From the NCBI GenBank assembly GCA_910577575.1, contig CAJTOG010000002.1, positions 153,908 through 217,907 of the forward strand: DNA of 64,000 bases, in the 5' to 3' direction. This document shows positions 45,000 to 54,215 of the stretch, in pieces. The stretch is from an uncultured Ruminococcus sp. GTDB lineage: Bacteria > Bacillota > Clostridia > Oscillospirales > Ruminococcaceae. Made by a program: the position numbers and the translations under genes. The notes under the pieces were generated by a model that worked only from the letters and a program-made list of their open reading frames with translations, did not search any database and was not told the DNA's origin. Every line of letters starts with the position of its first letter. The first letter of the stretch is position 1.

Positions 45000-47900
45000 C
45001 TACTTTTTTGAATTTTTGCCTTTAGCCCTTTCAATTAGAAGGGGCTTCTTTGCTTTAGGAAAGAATTTGCTTTCCAGTCTGTCTACATTCTGGCGTGTGT
45101 CATTACGTGTAATAAGTCCATGACGAACAATGCATTGTAAAAGATACGAAGAAACTTTTTCGTTATAATCTTTCTGTAAAGCCAATGCAAATGATACAAA
45201 TTCATTTGAATCTTGTATTTGCTCCACAAACATTAGATGTTCTAATTGATAGGTTGAGTTTTCTCTATAGTCGAAGAATTCAACGCTGTTCAAAAATTGT
45301 ACAGTGTTTTTTCCGGCAGCATTCAAAACGGGAATATAGTAGAGGTTCAATAGTAAATCCATTGAATACAGTGCAAATGATGACCTAACTTTTAAATCAA
45401 TGTCACTTTCTCTCATTTGAGGTTTCTTTGTTGTGAAGTAGGGATGTGTTTTTAATTCTTTTATGATGTCTTCATAGTGTTTCTCAATAAAGTTGCACCA
45501 AAACATAAATATCCTGTTTGGTAGTGTATACAATAAGCGAATCAGTTCACTCTTTTCATCTTTTTTCAAAAGATGTTCAAAGCAAGGAAGGGATTTTGCG
45601 ATAATTTGAAGTAAAGACATCATTCGGAACAATTTATTATTATACTCGTCAATAATAGAGTCATCCCAATCATATATATCCCTTATTCTGAACTCTTTTG
45701 CCATTGATTCCTCTACTGTTTCTTCCGATCTTTCAATTTGCTTCTTTTCTTCTTTTTTGTTTATTGATTTTGTATTAACAGATAGCTGATTGGAATTCTT
45801 GATGAACAAAGGAACATTATCAGGTATACTGAATTCGTCCCACGATGCGTCTTCGACTACCGTTCGATTAATAGAAGACATTATTTGACTCAAGATTGAA
45901 GTCTCATCAGTTAGATATATAATGAATAAAAGGATATCCGTGCAAATGTTGATACAAGCCTTGTTTATTACATCTTCCAAGCCTGCAACATCTTTTCTTG
46001 CAACAATCTCTTTTGCAACAAAATATGCCAAAATGCTTTTGTTTCTAAATCTGTATGCTTCACGACTTTCTTCAGTATCTGCTATGATTTTTGCAGTTTT
46101 TGCGATGCTGATGATATCTTCGGTTTCAAGATTATTACCATATTCATCATTATATTCCTTAATTACTCTTTCAATCTCACATCTTTTTACAGGATATGCT
46201 TTATTAAAATGAATATAATAGGCAATTTTTCTAAATATTACATACATGAGATCGACTGTAATATTCCTGTTTTTAGTATTAGTTTTTAATGCTTCATCAA
46301 TCTTATTAGTAAGATTTGCTTCAAAAACTTTACTGAAAGCGTTGGTGCTTTTATAGATTGCTTCACCCACATGATTCATGAAGTTTTCTGCCATTTGAAT
46401 AATATAGTATGGTTCTGGCGGAATGATGTTAAGTTGTGTTTTAATAATATGATCCACTTGCTTAACAATATTCTCAATATTTTGATCCGATTTGTCATCT
46501 GCTTTATCTAATACTACAGCTCTTATTATTTCTCTACGCTTATGACCTACAGGTGCCTTAATTTCAAATTTTGCTATAGTTTCTTTTTCGTCAACATTGA
46601 TAATAGATGTGTCAAAATCAATTATACGAGTGTTAGTAATAATAATTGTACCAAATCTACCGCTTAGTGATTTAAAAAAATTATTAATGTTTATGCCATC
46701 GATTTGTTCAAAGTCATCAAGCATAAATATACAATCACTTGTGTCAGACTGTTCAAACGCCTGCCATTCACTTTCATTTTTACCGTATATATCTTCAAAT
46801 AATGCTTTGATTAGTTTATCAATATTTTGCCTTTTATGTGTACTCTTTTCAAGAAGTTTTTCGGGACTTGCATAAAGAACATAATGCTCTTTCGCAAAAG
46901 AAGAAAAAAGATTTTTTAATAGTGTGGTTTTTCCAACATTTCCAGCTCCAACAATAATAGAATATCTGTGTTTTTGTAACTCTTCCTCAAAGTAACTTGA
47001 TGTTTCGATTAAAAAATTCTCAGTAGACTTATGACCATGATAAATAATTGAAGGAAAAACATAATGCTTTTCCTTATTATCATCATGAATAAACTCCTGA
47101 AAATCTTCTGTTATTTTCAAGTCAGGCTTGTGTGGCTTGACTTGCACCTTTTTTCCACTATCATGTTCGTATTGTTTAGCACTTTTATTCCACGTATACT
47201 TATAATATTCATATTTTAGAGACTCGGTATCCAGTAATCCTACAAAATATGAACTATTATCCCAATTACCATTATTACATAAACAGCCGCCAGATTGAAT
47301 GATAGTACAATCTGAACCATTAAATGAAGTGTGTTTACTATAATTGTAGTGTTCGTGACCGTGGAAGAGTATATTGCTATTCTTCACAATAGTATCTTCT
47401 ACTCGATTTTTTATATCATCTTTGTAATAATCCGGTGCATGATGCATTATTGATATAACAAAATCAGCATCTTCTCTATCTGAAAGCTTATCAATACAAT
47501 CATTAGGCAAATATAGAAGCCCTTTGTACTCATCACAAGTTGAGAAAATCCCATTGTTAATTAGATTCACTTTGATTTTGCAGTTGCTAATTGTAAGTCT
47601 ACGTATGTCAAAGTATATTTCCGAATGCTCAAAACATTTATTGAGTTGAGCAAAATTATAGAATGAATTAAGCTTATTGTATTCACCTGTTTCACATTCT
47701 GAATACTTCTCGTATTTAAGACTAGTTACACTTAAGGGTGAATCAGAATGATTAACATCATGATTTCCAGGAACAGCTAACACTGTACATCTACATTTAA
47801 AAGCCCTATTTAGGCTAACTATCAAACTCCCCATAAGTTTTATTGCATTTGAAAACTGTGAATCGTTACCGGAATATGTAATATCACCTGAAAGGATGAT

Positions 47901-48041
47901 TATGACATTATTAATCTTAATGGACTTATAGCTTTTTAGTGAATCAACTATCTTCCTAATATGTTCATCACTTATATCTTTTTCTTTATCAATGTGTATG
48001 TCACTCAAGTGAAGAAAAACAATAGTTTCTTTATCTTTCAT
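45000..48041 (-). CDS. Calcineurin-like metallophosphoesterase fused to a STAND-type NTPase; candidate defence effector
   Basis: 1013 residues. Residues 8-235 are a metallophosphoesterase with all motifs: D14-x-H16 (LSDIHID), G52-D53, GNHD 92-95, the His of MHH (200-201) and GHEH (228-231). A P-loop NTPase follows: Walker A GAGNVGKTT (365-373) and Walker B CIFMLDDFE (437-445), then a winged-helix-like part and a long helical C-terminus (about 700-1013) that may sense a trigger. This effector-NTPase-sensor plan is that of STAND/Avs-like anti-phage proteins; the phosphoesterase would be the effector, cutting nucleic acid or nucleotide. The start is ATG 48041 after AGGAG; an earlier in-frame start lies inside the endonuclease gene. 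Last gene of the restriction operon. Confidence 0.8.
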   Translation of the reverse strand: MKDKETIVFLHLSDIHIDKEKDISDEHIRKIVDSLKSYKSIKINNVIIILSGDITYSGNDSQFSNAIKLMGSLIVSLNRAFKCRCTVLAVPGNHDVNHSDSPLSVTSLKYEKYSECETGEYNKLNSFYNFAQLNKCFEHSEIYFDIRRLTISNCKIKVNLINNGIFSTCDEYKGLLYLPNDCIDKLSDREDADFVISIMHHAPDYYKDDIKNRVEDTIVKNSNILFHGHEHYNYSKHTSFNGSDCTIIQSGGCLCNNGNWDNSSYFVGLLDTESLKYEYYKYTWNKSAKQYEHDSGKKVQVKPHKPDLKITEDFQEFIHDDNKEKHYVFPSIIYHGHKSTENFLIETSSYFEEELQKHRYSIIVGAGNVGKTTLLKNLFSSFAKEHYVLYASPEKLLEKSTHKRQNIDKLIKALFEDIYGKNESEWQAFEQSDTSDCIFMLDDFEQIDGININNFFKSLSGRFGTIIITNTRIIDFDTSIINVDEKETIAKFEIKAPVGHKRREIIRAVVLDKADDKSDQNIENIVKQVDHIIKTQLNIIPPEPYYIIQMAENFMNHVGEAIYKSTNAFSKVFEANLTNKIDEALKTNTKNRNITVDLMYVIFRKIAYYIHFNKAYPVKRCEIERVIKEYNDEYGNNLETEDIISIAKTAKIIADTEESREAYRFRNKSILAYFVAKEIVARKDVAGLEDVINKACINICTDILLFIIYLTDETSILSQIMSSINRTVVEDASWDEFSIPDNVPLFIKNSNQLSVNTKSINKKEEKKQIERSEETVEESMAKEFRIRDIYDWDDSIIDEYNNKLFRMMSLLQIIAKSLPCFEHLLKKDEKSELIRLLYTLPNRIFMFWCNFIEKHYEDIIKELKTHPYFTTKKPQMRESDIDLKVRSSFALYSMDLLLNLYYIPVLNAAGKNTVQFLNSVEFFDYRENSTYQLEHLMFVEQIQDSNEFVSFALALQKDYNEKVSSYLLQCIVRHGLITRNDTRQNVDRLESKFFPKAKKPLLIERAKGKNSKK

Positions 48042-48075
48042 AAGAACTCCTGTATCTATGTATAGTTTATGGAAA

Positions 48076-49032
48076 TTATCTCCACATACAATTAACTGTA
48101 ATAATATTAACAGGCACACCCAAGAACTGAATATCAAATTTCAGAGAAGGCTCAACGATGGTTGAAGCATTATGTATTCTGAAAGAAAGTGCCCAACCGT
48201 TATTCAGATATAATTCAGCAGTACTTTTTGAGTCAGGCTTAAAACGTAATGCAATAATTTCTGTCGGCAAATCAGCTTTAGGAATAAACAGTGTTGCTTT
48301 GGAATTTCTGCCATTTCTGTTTAGTTCTCCTCTGAGGTTAAATGACTGAAATTCAGTAATCTGTTTATTGTCAATTGCAACAACCTTGTAAAAATCACGG
48401 ATACCGAGAAGATATGAAATCAATCTTTCAGTTATCATATTATCAGCTTTGTAAGCTCGGTTTAGTTCGTCTATAAATGCGGAAACTATTGGCTCATAAA
48501 CGCTATCTTCTTTGTCGGACATATCACGCCATTTAACAGAATTCTTTTTAAGTCCTCTTAATTTTTCAAATATTGGTTTTACAACGTCCCAATAGCTGTC
48601 TGCACAAGGAACACCATACCATTTTGAACCGAAATCTATTAATGAACTAAGTCTTGAATGTTTAGCTGCGAAATGATTGTGTTTCATAGAAAGTCCAATA
48701 TCCCAGCGGATTGACTTCCTTTCAATAACAACATCACGAACATCTCCGCCCTCTGCATCTGAATCTTTATTGATAGAGAGAACTACAATATCATCATCTC
48801 CGTCATATTCAAGAATAAGCGGTTCAGCTGAAAACAAAGTATCAATAAACGCATTGGCTGCATGCAATAATGTATGCTGTAATTCTTCTGATTGAGTATT
48901 CCATGCTCTTTTCGGTGCGGATATGGAATCTTCATCAATAATAACAGGACGAGTCTTTTCAATTTTATTCTTTAATTCAATAATACAGGCATATTCAAAT
49001 GCTCTGCCTTGGTCATTGCTTTTTGCACTCAT
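48076..49032 (-). CDS. HaeIII-family type II restriction endonuclease
   Basis: 318 residues, similar from end to end to HaeIII as I know the family: [16 protein letters not shown] at the start, [12 protein letters not shown], the acidic [15 protein letters not shown] (likely the D-x(n)-E-x-K catalytic region, about residues 97-108), [16 protein letters not shown] and the C-terminal [19 protein letters not shown]. Expected target GGCC, supported by the adjoining M.HaeIII-like methyltransferase. The start overlaps the methyltransferase stop by 4 bases. It ends 34 bases before the metallophosphoesterase gene, so the two belong to one operon. Confidence 0.88.
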   Translation of the reverse strand: MSAKSNDQGRAFEYACIIELKNKIEKTRPVIIDEDSISAPKRAWNTQSEELQHTLLHAANAFIDTLFSAEPLILEYDGDDDIVVLSINKDSDAEGGDVRDVVIERKSIRWDIGLSMKHNHFAAKHSRLSSLIDFGSKWYGVPCADSYWDVVKPIFEKLRGLKKNSVKWRDMSDKEDSVYEPIVSAFIDELNRAYKADNMITERLISYLLGIRDFYKVVAIDNKQITEFQSFNLRGELNRNGRNSKATLFIPKADLPTEIIALRFKPDSKSTAELYLNNGWALSFRIHNASTIVEPSLKFDIQFLGVPVNIITVNCMWR

Positions 49033-50027
49033 TTTTTGCCCTCCAATGTATTTTTTATTGCTATTGCAATTTCATAAGCAAGATTTACAGGGACAGCATT
49101 GCCAATCATCTTATATCCATCGTTGATATTGTCATATATGAATTTAAAGTCATCAGGAAAACCCTGTATTCTTGCAACTTCTCTTACGGTCATACGACGA
49201 TATAAATGCTCCTTGCCCTCGACAAATCTGCAATCATTCTTGCCGACTTTAATCATTTTTGGTGCTTGTGGGTGCAACTGACATTGTCTGCCCGATGCCT
49301 GAACTGTAAAGGCTTGTTCGTCCCATGATTTTACTCGATTACGACTCATAAATATCGGAGAAAAGCTACCTATAAAATATTCATTATTGTTGATTGCTTT
49401 TGGATTATGATGGTTTTTTTCAGAGGACGGAACTGCCGATTCTTGCAAATCCCATATAATATCTCTAAGTGTTATCTTCTTTTTGTCATCAACAGTTGAC
49501 CCAACAGGAAAATCAAATTTAATTTCCAAATCTTTTCTGAATCCGATATAGAAAACCCGTTTACGTTCTTCTGCAACTCCATAATCTTTCGCATTTACAA
49601 GCGTTATCGTGACATGATAACCGCTTTCTTCAAACAGATTGATGATGTTCTGTACTGCTTCATTGTGTCTGTTGGCAAGCATCCCGCTTACATTTTCAGC
49701 AAGAAAAAACTTAGGCTTGACTTTGCGAAGTATTCTTATATAGTCGAAGAAAAGCTGTCCCCGTTCATCTTCAATGCCTTTGAGAGAACCTGCCTCAGAC
49801 CACGATTGACACGGAGGACCTCCGATAATACCGTCAACATCATCGGGAAAATTTGTCTCGTTTACTTTTCTTATATCACCTTCAATAAGATATGTTTCAG
49901 GGTGATTGATTTTAAATGTAGTCCAAACTGTTTTATCATATTCATTTGCAACAGGAATATCAAATCCTGCACGTTCAAATCCTAAATCCAATCCACCACA
50001 ACCGGAAAATAAACTAATCACTTTCAT
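49029..50027 (-). CDS. DNA (cytosine-5) methyltransferase, M.HaeIII-like
   Basis: 332 residues. C5-methyltransferase motifs: [33 protein letters not shown] with the catalytic Cys (about residue 72), VI AENVSGM, VIII area [35 protein letters not shown]. The target-recognition part has [11 protein letters not shown] and [19 protein letters not shown], which match M.HaeIII closely from memory, so methylation inside GGCC is expected and would protect the host. Overlaps its neighbours on both sides by 4 bases (ATGA). Confidence 0.93.
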   Translation of the reverse strand: MKVISLFSGCGGLDLGFERAGFDIPVANEYDKTVWTTFKINHPETYLIEGDIRKVNETNFPDDVDGIIGGPPCQSWSEAGSLKGIEDERGQLFFDYIRILRKVKPKFFLAENVSGMLANRHNEAVQNIINLFEESGYHVTITLVNAKDYGVAEERKRVFYIGFRKDLEIKFDFPVGSTVDDKKKITLRDIIWDLQESAVPSSEKNHHNPKAINNNEYFIGSFSPIFMSRNRVKSWDEQAFTVQASGRQCQLHPQAPKMIKVGKNDCRFVEGKEHLYRRMTVREVARIQGFPDDFKFIYDNINDGYKMIGNAVPVNLAYEIAIAIKNTLEGKK

Positions 50028-50764
50028 TTGATTCTTTGCTCCAAAATATCAACAATATTCTCTCTAACACCTGTAAACATAAACTGATAGTTGGGGATAT
50101 TGTCAAAATTTTCAAGTATTGCTGACAAGTCTGAAAAATTGAAACCATAATCCAAAGTACTGTCCTTGTTCTTTTCGCCTGAAATGATGTAGGACAGTTT
50201 TCTTGTATCTATCATTTTGAAATCTTTCAGTAATTCTTCCGAAATTACACGACAAACATGATACAATACAATTCTTGAAAGTTGTAACTGAAGAATACGG
50301 AACATCTCGTTATTTGCACACTTATCCATAATATTGAGAATCATGTGAAGTGTATCAGTATCTTTGAGGTTGTCAATTGGATATTCTTCTTCAATCGACT
50401 TGTATGGAATATCTTCATTGAAAAGAAAAGCCATTTCGCAATTGCAATACTTTGTTATCTTTATAATATCTTCGTTTGATACGTTATCGCCTTTTCTAAG
50501 ACTTGCCCATCTCTGAGGGAGAGCCTTTAAGGTGGCAAAAATACTGCTCTTAGATTTTGTATTGATAGATATTTCAACGTCTGAAAGCAGATAATCGGTT
50601 GTAATATCAAAATAATCGGCTATTTTTTGCAAAATTTCGCCATTTGGTATTACACCTTTTTTCCAGTTTGCAGCCGAACCCGATGAAATACTGAGTTTTT
50701 TCAATACTGCGTGAGGTTTTTCTCCTCTTTCTTCGCATATCTGTTGATACCTTGTCCAAAACAT
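50024..50764 (-). CDS. XRE-family transcriptional regulator of the element
   Basis: 246 residues. The N-terminal helix-turn-helix (about 8-62, [18 protein letters not shown] then [16 protein letters not shown]) is of XRE type; the remaining 180 residues are an unknown, mostly helical domain that might sense a signal. The start is ATG 50764 (AAAGG 11 bases upstream); the in-frame TTG six codons earlier overlaps that site. As the first gene of the restriction operon, facing the divergent rightward genes, it probably binds the two GCATTnnAATGC palindromes at 50807 and 50837 and controls both directions. Confidence 0.85.
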   Translation of the reverse strand: MFWTRYQQICEERGEKPHAVLKKLSISSGSAANWKKGVIPNGEILQKIADYFDITTDYLLSDVEISINTKSKSSIFATLKALPQRWASLRKGDNVSNEDIIKITKYCNCEMAFLFNEDIPYKSIEEEYPIDNLKDTDTLHMILNIMDKCANNEMFRILQLQLSRIVLYHVCRVISEELLKDFKMIDTRKLSYIISGEKNKDSTLDYGFNFSDLSAILENFDNIPNYQFMFTGVRENIVDILEQRIK

Positions 50765-50806
50765 ACAATTTCTGCCTTTCAATTTTGTTTAAAAAGTAGA
50801 TTTGTG

Positions 50807-50818
50807 GCATTATAATGC
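50807..50818. promoter_or_regulatory. Operator 1 (GCATTATAATGC palindrome)
   Basis: Perfect 12-bp palindrome of the form GCATTnnAATGC. It contains TATAAT on the minus strand (50814-50809), so it may be the -10 of the leftward operon promoter; no good -35 is spaced from it. Confidence 0.7.
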
Positions 50819-50827
50819 TAAAATTCA

Positions 50828-50856
50828 TTGACAATTGCATTTTAATGCAATATAAT
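50828..50856 (+). promoter_or_regulatory. Rightward promoter of the mobilization genes
   Basis: TTGACA, 17 bases, TATAAT (50851-50856): perfect consensus. Operator 2 lies wholly inside its spacer, so a bound repressor would exclude RNA polymerase. Confidence 0.9.
50837..50848. promoter_or_regulatory. Operator 2 (GCATTTTAATGC)
   Basis: Same GCATTnnAATGC form as operator 1, exactly 30 bases (about three helix turns) further right, in the spacer of the rightward promoter. Both are likely sites of the XRE regulator. Confidence 0.7.
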
Positions 50857-50956
50857 ATTCTTATAACTTGATTTATGATTCTTTAATTTTGATTATATCA
50901 TATTTTGAGTTCAATGTCAACAGTTTTATTAAAAAAAGAAAGGAAGATACCAAAAA

Positions 50957-52407
50957 TTGAACGACCAAATACAATGGGCAAAACCCGTTCCGTTAAGACC
51001 GAATAAGTCTAACTTTATCAGGTTCCCTGTTGAGGCTATGCCCCCGATTTTAAAGGAAATGGCTTTAGCAATTGCTGAAACTACGTCAACGAATGTTGAT
51101 ATGGCTGGGACTACTTTACTTTCTGCGGTGGGCTACTGCTTTACGGGAGTATACAGAATGTACGGCAAGGTTGACCATAGTGAACCGCTTGTCCTGAACT
51201 CTCTTACTGTAGCTGAACCGAGTTTCAAGAAATCGCCCGTAATGGCACTTGTGAAAAAACCTTTTGTGCAATTCACAACGGAATGGAATGAGCTGAACAA
51301 AGAGAAAATCATTCGCTCTCAGGCTGAAAAGAAACTGCTTGAAAGTCAGCTGTCTGCACTCGAAAAAAAGAAAGATGTCACACTTGATGAAATAACGGAT
51401 TTGTCAATGCAACTTGAAAATCTCAAAGTGATTGAACCTCGCAGAATTGTTGTTGATGACATCACGCCCGAAAGTCTGGTAAGGCAAATGGACATCAACG
51501 GAAGTTTGTTAATGATTTCGGACGAGGCAGGTATGCTGAATAATTTCAATGGCAGATACTCAAATAATATTCCAAATCTGGATTTGCTTCTGAAATCGTG
51601 GAACGGTGAAACGTACATATCCGACAGGGCAACAAGGGACAGCATTATCCTTAAAAATCCGTATCTTACGATTTGCCTTGCCTGTCAGCCCTATGTTCTG
51701 GAAAATTTAATGAATAATCAGGCGTTTCGTGGAAGTGGCTTGATTGCAAGATTTGTGTACTGTTTTCCTGAAAATAATATCGGTTCGAGAAAGTACAATA
51801 CTAAGCCAATTTCGGAAATAGTTGAAGTTAATTACAAGAATCTGATTTTTAAATTATTGAATAAAAATTTAATTATTCAGATGATGAACTTGCTCTGCAC
51901 TTTACTGACGAGGCTTACAGTAATTTTGTTGATTATTATAACAATTACATTGAAAAACTTCTTGTTACCGATATGGCATTTTGCAGAGATTGGGGCGGTA
52001 AATATCACGGCTTGATTTTAAGAATCTGTGGTATATTACATTGCGTGGAGTGTGCAGTCAAGGGGCTTGACCCGATAGCAAAAAAAGTTGATATTGATAT
52101 ACTATGTCACGCAAACAGTCTTGCTTATTTCTATCAGCAACACGCTATTTACGCCTATAGTCTGGGCGAGGTTGATACGGCGATAGTCAAGGCGGAGAAA
52201 GTCCTTGCAAAGATAAAATCAAAGTGTATCAGGGAAATCCGTCAGAATGAACTGTATCAGATATGCAGATGCAATTTATTTGCAAACGCCAGAGATTTTG
52301 ACGAAACTGTCGCACTTCTCGAGGAATACGGCTATATCAGCAGGACTGAAAGCAAGGGCAGTAACAACAAAATTGTCACGACGGTTTATGTAAATCCTAA
52401 TATCTGA
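50957..52407 (+). pseudogene. DUF3987 replication-associated protein, one-base frameshift
   Basis: The first frame (TTG 50957, after AAAGGAAG, through about residue 305) and a second frame running to 52407 form one DUF3987 protein of about 480 residues: PLRPNKSNFIRFPVEAMPP, ISDEAGMLNNFNGRY, SWNGETYISDRATRDS, then after the shift DEAYSNFVDYYNN, WGGKYHGLILRICGILH and a C-terminal winged helix (LLEEYGYISRTESK). The break is a lost base, probably in the T run at about 51868-51870. DUF3987 proteins occur in plasmids and integrative elements with primase or helicase roles. It could be a sequencing error; otherwise the protein is truncated. Confidence 0.8.
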
Positions 52408-52484
52408 ACTTTGCACATTTTGAGCATTTTGCAGACTTCACTTATTACAAAATGTGCAAAATGAAGAAAATTCATAAAATAAAA

Positions 52485-52670
52485 TTTTCGGCGACAGCCG
52501 ATTAACCCCGTAGGGCGACATGTACTTGTGATGCTTACCCTTGTGGTGAGCGTCGCAAGTACTATGGCGTTACAATTGGCGTAATGCCATTTGTAACCGC
52601 TCGCTCCGCCGAGCGTGGCTTCCGGTAGTGAAGCCCCGTCGCATCAGCGACATCATTCAGACTGTATCAG
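52485..52670 (+). other. Candidate oriT: dense hairpin cluster before the relaxase gene
   Basis: Several inverted repeats follow one another: GTACTTG...CAAGTAC around 52531-52563, GTTACAA...TTGTAAC around 52568-52597 with an inner TGGC/GCCA, CGCTCG/CGAGCG, GCTTCCGG..GAAGC and CGTCGC/GCGAC. The stretch is more GC-rich than its surroundings and has no ORF. MobV relaxases nick at an oriT just upstream of their gene, so this is the natural candidate. Confidence 0.6.
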
Positions 52671-52683
52671 AAAGGAGAGTTTT

Positions 52684-53868
52684 ATGAAACAGAAAAGCAT
52701 CTCATTTTGTCAGGGCAAGGGTTCACTCACGCACAATAACCGTGAATTTATTGCAGAAAACGTTGACATTGAGAGAATGAAAAACAACATCACATTTGTT
52801 CAGCAACCAATCGCAGAGGCTTATGAAATGCTGTTTGCTGAATCAACAGCAAGATATAATGCACGTCAGAAACGTAGTGACAGAAAAATTAAAACAATCT
52901 ATTATGAAAGTCTGTTCGGGTGCAAGTCCTGCAATACTGTCAGGACTGCAAACGATAAGCGTAAAAGTTTTTACGAAGATGTTGTACAGATTGGCATGAA
53001 AGACGATTCGGGATTTAATACAGACGATGTCGAATTGGTAGCAGATTGCCTGAAAGAGTATATGGCAGGATTTCAGGAGCGAAACCCAAATTTCCACGTT
53101 TTTAATGCGGTTCTGCACATGGACGAAGCAACTCCGCATTTACATATTGATTACATACCTGTTGGGCATTACAAACGTGGGCAGGATACGCAGAACGGAA
53201 TTGCTCAGGCACTCAAAGAAATGGGATACGGTGAGGGAAAACAGGCTATTGCACGTTGGAGAGCGAGTGAAGTTGAAGTGCTTGGACAAATCTGCGAGGA
53301 ACACGGCATTACTCCGACAGAACCGCAAAAATCGAGGGGAACGCTGACAATCCCCGAATACAAAGAGCAGATTCATAAGGCTGACGAACTGGCTCAACAG
53401 AATGAACAGGCACAGGCAAAATTGTCCGAAACGCAGGAAATTCTTGCAGTTGCAGAAAAGAAAAAAGTGAAGTTATCGGCAATTGATGATATTGAAGTCA
53501 AAGAGTCACTTTTTAAGAAAAATATCACGCTGTCAAAAGAAGATTACGAAAACTTGGCAAACCTTGCAAAAAAGTATGTGACATCAGTCAGAGATAATAA
53601 AAAACTGACAGCACAAAATGCTGAATTACTGAAAAAAATCGCAAATCTTGAAGGTATGATTGCTGAAAAAAACAAAACACTTGAAAAGTACACGCACTCC
53701 ACTATTTCGAGGTCTTTTATCAAGGCTGAACAGCAGAGAATCAGCGAAGTTGACAGACTGAAAAGAAGTCTTGCAAAGGCTATGGCGGTGATTGACAGTT
53801 ATGGTCTCAGTGATGTATACGAAAATTATAGAGTCAATGGCACTGTCAGAAATATAAATTTAGAATAA
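52684..53868 (+). CDS. mobV: MobV-family relaxase (Pre/Mob plasmid recombination enzyme)
   Basis: Nicks oriT and leads the DNA strand during mobilization. 394 residues: N-terminal relaxase domain with the metal-binding histidine motif HMDEATPHLHIDY (about residues 141-153), preceded by YESLFGCKS; the C-terminal half is a long coiled coil (about 210-370). The catalytic residue of MobV is N-terminal and not certain here. The start is ATG 52684 (AAAGGAGAG before it); a longer in-frame reading runs back into the oriT region and is not used. With no transfer genes in the element, it needs a helper conjugation system. Confidence 0.9.
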   Translation: MKQKSISFCQGKGSLTHNNREFIAENVDIERMKNNITFVQQPIAEAYEMLFAESTARYNARQKRSDRKIKTIYYESLFGCKSCNTVRTANDKRKSFYEDVVQIGMKDDSGFNTDDVELVADCLKEYMAGFQERNPNFHVFNAVLHMDEATPHLHIDYIPVGHYKRGQDTQNGIAQALKEMGYGEGKQAIARWRASEVEVLGQICEEHGITPTEPQKSRGTLTIPEYKEQIHKADELAQQNEQAQAKLSETQEILAVAEKKKVKLSAIDDIEVKESLFKKNITLSKEDYENLANLAKKYVTSVRDNKKLTAQNAELLKKIANLEGMIAEKNKTLEKYTHSTISRSFIKAEQQRISEVDRLKRSLAKAMAVIDSYGLSDVYENYRVNGTVRNINLE

Positions 53869-53924
53869 TTTCCCGATTAGATTGCTGAAATGATACACAT
53901 ATTATAAATAAAGGAGTTGATTTT

Positions 53925-54128
53925 TTGGAGATTTACAACAGACAACAGAACGGTTATATAGAAGTATGGCTGACGAATCGGGAACAGCAGGAAGTTGACA
54001 GGTCTGAACTCACTCAGCAGATACTTTCCAATGTTACATCAAAAAAATATAAGGTGATATTTTTTCTGTCGGGCAGTGAAAATATGCTGAAATGTACGGA
54101 AAATCTGATTTTGCATAATCTGAAATAA
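53925..54128 (+). CDS. Small element protein (67 residues), unknown
   Basis: Begins at TTG 53925 after AAGGAG (8 bases). The sequence MEIYNRQQNGYIEVWLTNRE ... KYKVIFFLSGSENM looks like a small alpha/beta protein. Proteins of this size sit between relaxase and recombinase in related elements and may help excision or be directionality factors, but that is a guess. Spacing of 87 bases to the recombinase. Confidence 0.6.
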   Translation: MEIYNRQQNGYIEVWLTNREQQEVDRSELTQQILSNVTSKKYKVIFFLSGSENMLKCTENLILHNLK

Positions 54129-54215
54129 TGCTTGACTTTTTCAGAAAAGTATGGTACAATATTGACGTAGAAATTACTAAATTTCAATATAACATTGATA
54201 TGAAAGGAGAAAGTT

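Noticed and set aside
48042..48137. A hydrophobic N-terminal extension (possible signal peptide) of the metallophosphoesterase-STAND protein
   Set aside because: It lies inside the end of the endonuclease gene in another frame and has no ribosome-binding site; ATG 48041 has AGGAG and starts right before the first phosphoesterase motif.
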